Shown here piece by piece: positions 33,638 to 35,631 of a DNA stretch of 35,631 bases. The stretch covers positions 1 to 35,631 of the forward strand of contig JAESQF010000041.1 in NCBI GenBank assembly GCA_016765295.1. The letters run 5' to 3'. Position 1 is the first letter of the stretch; each line of letters begins with the position of its first letter. Under the pieces are notes generated by a model, which had not been told where the DNA came from, ran no database searches, and worked only from the letters and a program-made list of their open reading frames with translations. The position numbers and the translations under genes were made by a program. This DNA is from Oleispira sp. (GTDB lineage Bacteria; Pseudomonadota; Gammaproteobacteria; Pseudomonadales; Oceanobacteraceae).

Positions 33638-35631
33638 ATGAAGCGTCTGATACCTTGCCTGTTAATATTGTTAGCTTCCGTCACGACGCATGCCAATACG
33701 GTACAGCAGGTTGGTGATGAATTTCGCTATAGCATAGATAGACAGGTAGATTATTTGTTGGATGGATCTTTGGAGCTTACTTTAGAGGACGTTCAGGCAT
33801 CTGACCAATGGCAGCCTATTAATAGGGATATTGTTAATTTAGGTTTTATAAAAGAAGCGGCTTGGTTTCGGTTTGAGCTACAGGTGATTAATAGCAACGA
33901 TTATATTCTACATTTACCTTACCCCATTCTTGATTACATCGATCACTATAGCTTTGTTGATGGTAAGCCTTATTTAGAAGTCAAAACAGGTGATGCTCGT
34001 AAGTTTGATACTCGGGCCGTTAATCATATCGATTTCATTTTTCCTTATCGCCTTGAGGCGGATCAAATACTGACTGTTTATCTTCGTATTGCCTCAGAAG
34101 GCTCTCTTGATGTGCCGTTAAGGTTTTCGTCAAAAGATTTATTCTTAGAGAGTGATACAAAAAATATATTATTTCGTGGTTTTGTTTTGGGGATACTCTT
34201 CCTCATGTTGTTTTACAATACGTTTATCTTTATCTCGTTGAAAGATCGAGTCTATGGTTTTTATGTATTAAATATATTTGCTTATATCGTGACATCAAAT
34301 ACTTATGATGGCGGGGCTTTTATGCTGTTATGGCCTGATACTCCAGGCTTGAATGAATATGTATTTCCAATCTTTAATGGGCTAATTCAAGTCACTAGTA
34401 TTGTTTTTATGCTGGCATTGCTGCAAGTAATGGAAAAACCTACTTGGTATAAGAATTACTTCCTTGGATTGCTTGGCATCGTATCAACGTTTCCGATTTT
34501 AGGAGCCATGATTCCCTATTCAACGATAGTACCTATTGAAGTGGCTTTTTCGTTAATCGTTTATACCTCCTCCTTGATTTTGGGCATACACCTCTCTTTG
34601 AAAGGTGATCGCACCGCCATGTATTTTACGGTGGCTGTATTCTTATTTATGCTGGGTCTAGTCAGTAGTAATTTAAAAGCTCTGGGGCTTCTTCCTACTA
34701 ACTTCTTTACTCAGCATGCTTATCAGGTTGGCTTCTTTGTTGATATGGTGGTTTTGTCGTTAGCGTTAGCGCAAAAGATTGATCTTGCTCGAAAAGAGCG
34801 GTCTTGGGCGCAAAAAGAAAATATTAAGAATTTAAAACGCTATGAAGATCTTTATAGTGAATCATTATCGGGTAATTTCCAGGTTACTTTAAAAGGTAAA
34901 ATAGTCTCGGTAAATAATGCTTTTTTAGAGATGCTGGGCTTTGATAATGAGAAAGAGTTATTTGAATCTAAAATGGCTAACCGGATTGGGCTATTTTCCA
35001 TTGATGATGATGCGTCTAGATATATTATTAATACGGTTAAGCAGCAGGGGAAGATAGTTGATTTTGAAGAAGAGGTGATTAAGAAGGATGGGGCAATAAT
35101 TTGGATTTCTTTGTCGATAAGATCCGTTACTAATAACGAAGGCATTATTGAGTATTATGAAGGATCGGTGATTGATATTAATCAGCGTAAAGAAAATGAG
35201 ACTCTACGCGAGCAAGGGATGAAAGATAAGATGTCGACCCTTGAGCAGTTGGTTGTTGGTATTAGTCACGAGCTTAATACACCATTGGGTACGTCAATCA
35301 CGGGTTTGAGTTATATAAATAAATTGATGACTGAGATGAGGGAGAAAAAACAAGAAAATTTATTGAGCACGGCTGTATTTGATTCCCTTCTCAATGAAGA
35401 GTTTCAAGCGGTTGAATTAACAAGTTGTAATCTAACAAGGGTGAGTGAGCTCATTAAGCAGTTCAAGCATATCTCGGTCAGCCAACATGGCTATGAAATA
35501 GAGCAGGTTAATTTACTGGCGACCGTTTCTTCGGGTATTGCGAGATTTAAGAACACACTCGTGGATAACGCTATCGATATACAGATTAACTGTGATGAAA
35601 GTATCACGGTGATGACTTATGGCGAGGCGAT
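33638..35631 (+). CDS. 7TMR-DISM / PAS sensor histidine kinase, N-terminal 664 residues
   Basis: The frame is open from ATG 33638 to the window edge. Order: signal peptide (1-19, ending TTHA), an extracellular 7TMR-DISMED2-type beta-sandwich (about 35-175; WFRFELQVIN, YLRIASEG), a seven-helix 7TMR-DISM membrane part (about 179-385, starting FRGFVLGILFLMLFYNTFIF), a coiled coil, a PAS domain (about 405-525; GKIVSVNNAFLEMLGF and a PAC segment DFEEEVIKKDG), and the dimerisation/phospho-acceptor box ISHELNTPLG with His544. The ATP-binding domain begins before the edge. DISM receptors are thought to sense extracellular carbohydrates or similar ligands. No partner response regulator is inside the window. 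Confidence 0.88.
   Translation, partial: MKRLIPCLLILLASVTTHANTVQQVGDEFRYSIDRQVDYLLDGSLELTLEDVQASDQWQPINRDIVNLGFIKEAAWFRFELQVINSNDYILHLPYPILDYIDHYSFVDGKPYLEVKTGDARKFDTRAVNHIDFIFPYRLEADQILTVYLRIASEGSLDVPLRFSSKDLFLESDTKNILFRGFVLGILFLMLFYNTFIFISLKDRVYGFYVLNIFAYIVTSNTYDGGAFMLLWPDTPGLNEYVFPIFNGLIQVTSIVFMLALLQVMEKPTWYKNYFLGLLGIVSTFPILGAMIPYSTIVPIEVAFSLIVYTSSLILGIHLSLKGDRTAMYFTVAVFLFMLGLVSSNLKALGLLPTNFFTQHAYQVGFFVDMVVLSLALAQKIDLARKERSWAQKENIKNLKRYEDLYSESLSGNFQVTLKGKIVSVNNAFLEMLGFDNEKELFESKMANRIGLFSIDDDASRYIINTVKQQGKIVDFEEEVIKKDGAIIWISLSIRSVTNNEGIIEYYEGSVIDINQRKENETLREQGMKDKMSTLEQLVVGISHELNTPLGTSITGLSYINKLMTEMREKKQENLLSTAVFDSLLNEEFQAVELTSCNLTRVSELIKQFKHISVSQHGYEIEQVNLLATVSSGIARFKNTLVDNAIDIQINCDESITVMTYGEA

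Overview
The window is chromosomal DNA from a moderately AT-rich gammaproteobacterium. Every gene in the core order uppP-rsmJ, slyX-plsB, suhB/trmJ-cysE-iscR-iscS-ndk-rlmN-pilF-ispG-hisS-yfgM-bamB-der is a recognisable gammaproteobacterial ortholog in Pseudomonas/Oceanospirillales-like order. A marine Oceanospirillales-type bacterium (Oleispira/Bermanella-like) is my best guess. That guess rests on gene order and base composition only.

Layout: 1-5100 holds the 3' end of uppP, rsmJ, the convergent plsB and slyX, and a membrane-anchored cold-shock-domain protein. 5100-18261 is the housekeeping block. It has three departures from the expected order: the protein at the suhB position has lost the inositol-monophosphatase metal-binding motifs; iscU, iscA, hscB, hscA and fdx are absent between iscS and ndk, and IscS lacks its C-terminal tail; rodZ is absent between pilF and ispG. 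18262-19834 holds two tandem paralogous secreted proteins of unknown function. Their upstream regions are more alike than their coding regions, and each can fold into a stem that buries the Shine-Dalgarno sequence, with a compensating base-pair change between the two copies. 19882-24080 contains a CvfB-type S1 protein and, divergently, a vWA-domain lipoprotein / ECF sigma factor / putative anti-sigma factor operon.

24164-35631 is accessory. It holds a di-haem cytochrome c peroxidase, a small membrane protein, a decayed beta-propeller gene, a membrane protein apparently cut short by a nonsense codon, a DMT transporter, a receiver domain fused to a transmembrane segment, a phosphoribosyltransferase, a diguanylate cyclase, a MntA/HepT toxin-antitoxin pair whose toxin lacks the usual modified tyrosine, and the first 664 codons of a 7TMR-DISM/PAS sensor histidine kinase that runs off the window.

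Short tandem duplications (8, 9, 10, ~16, 17 and 18 bp units) occur repeatedly, in and next to genes, suggesting frequent slippage. No rRNA, tRNA, CRISPR array or intact insertion sequence was seen.
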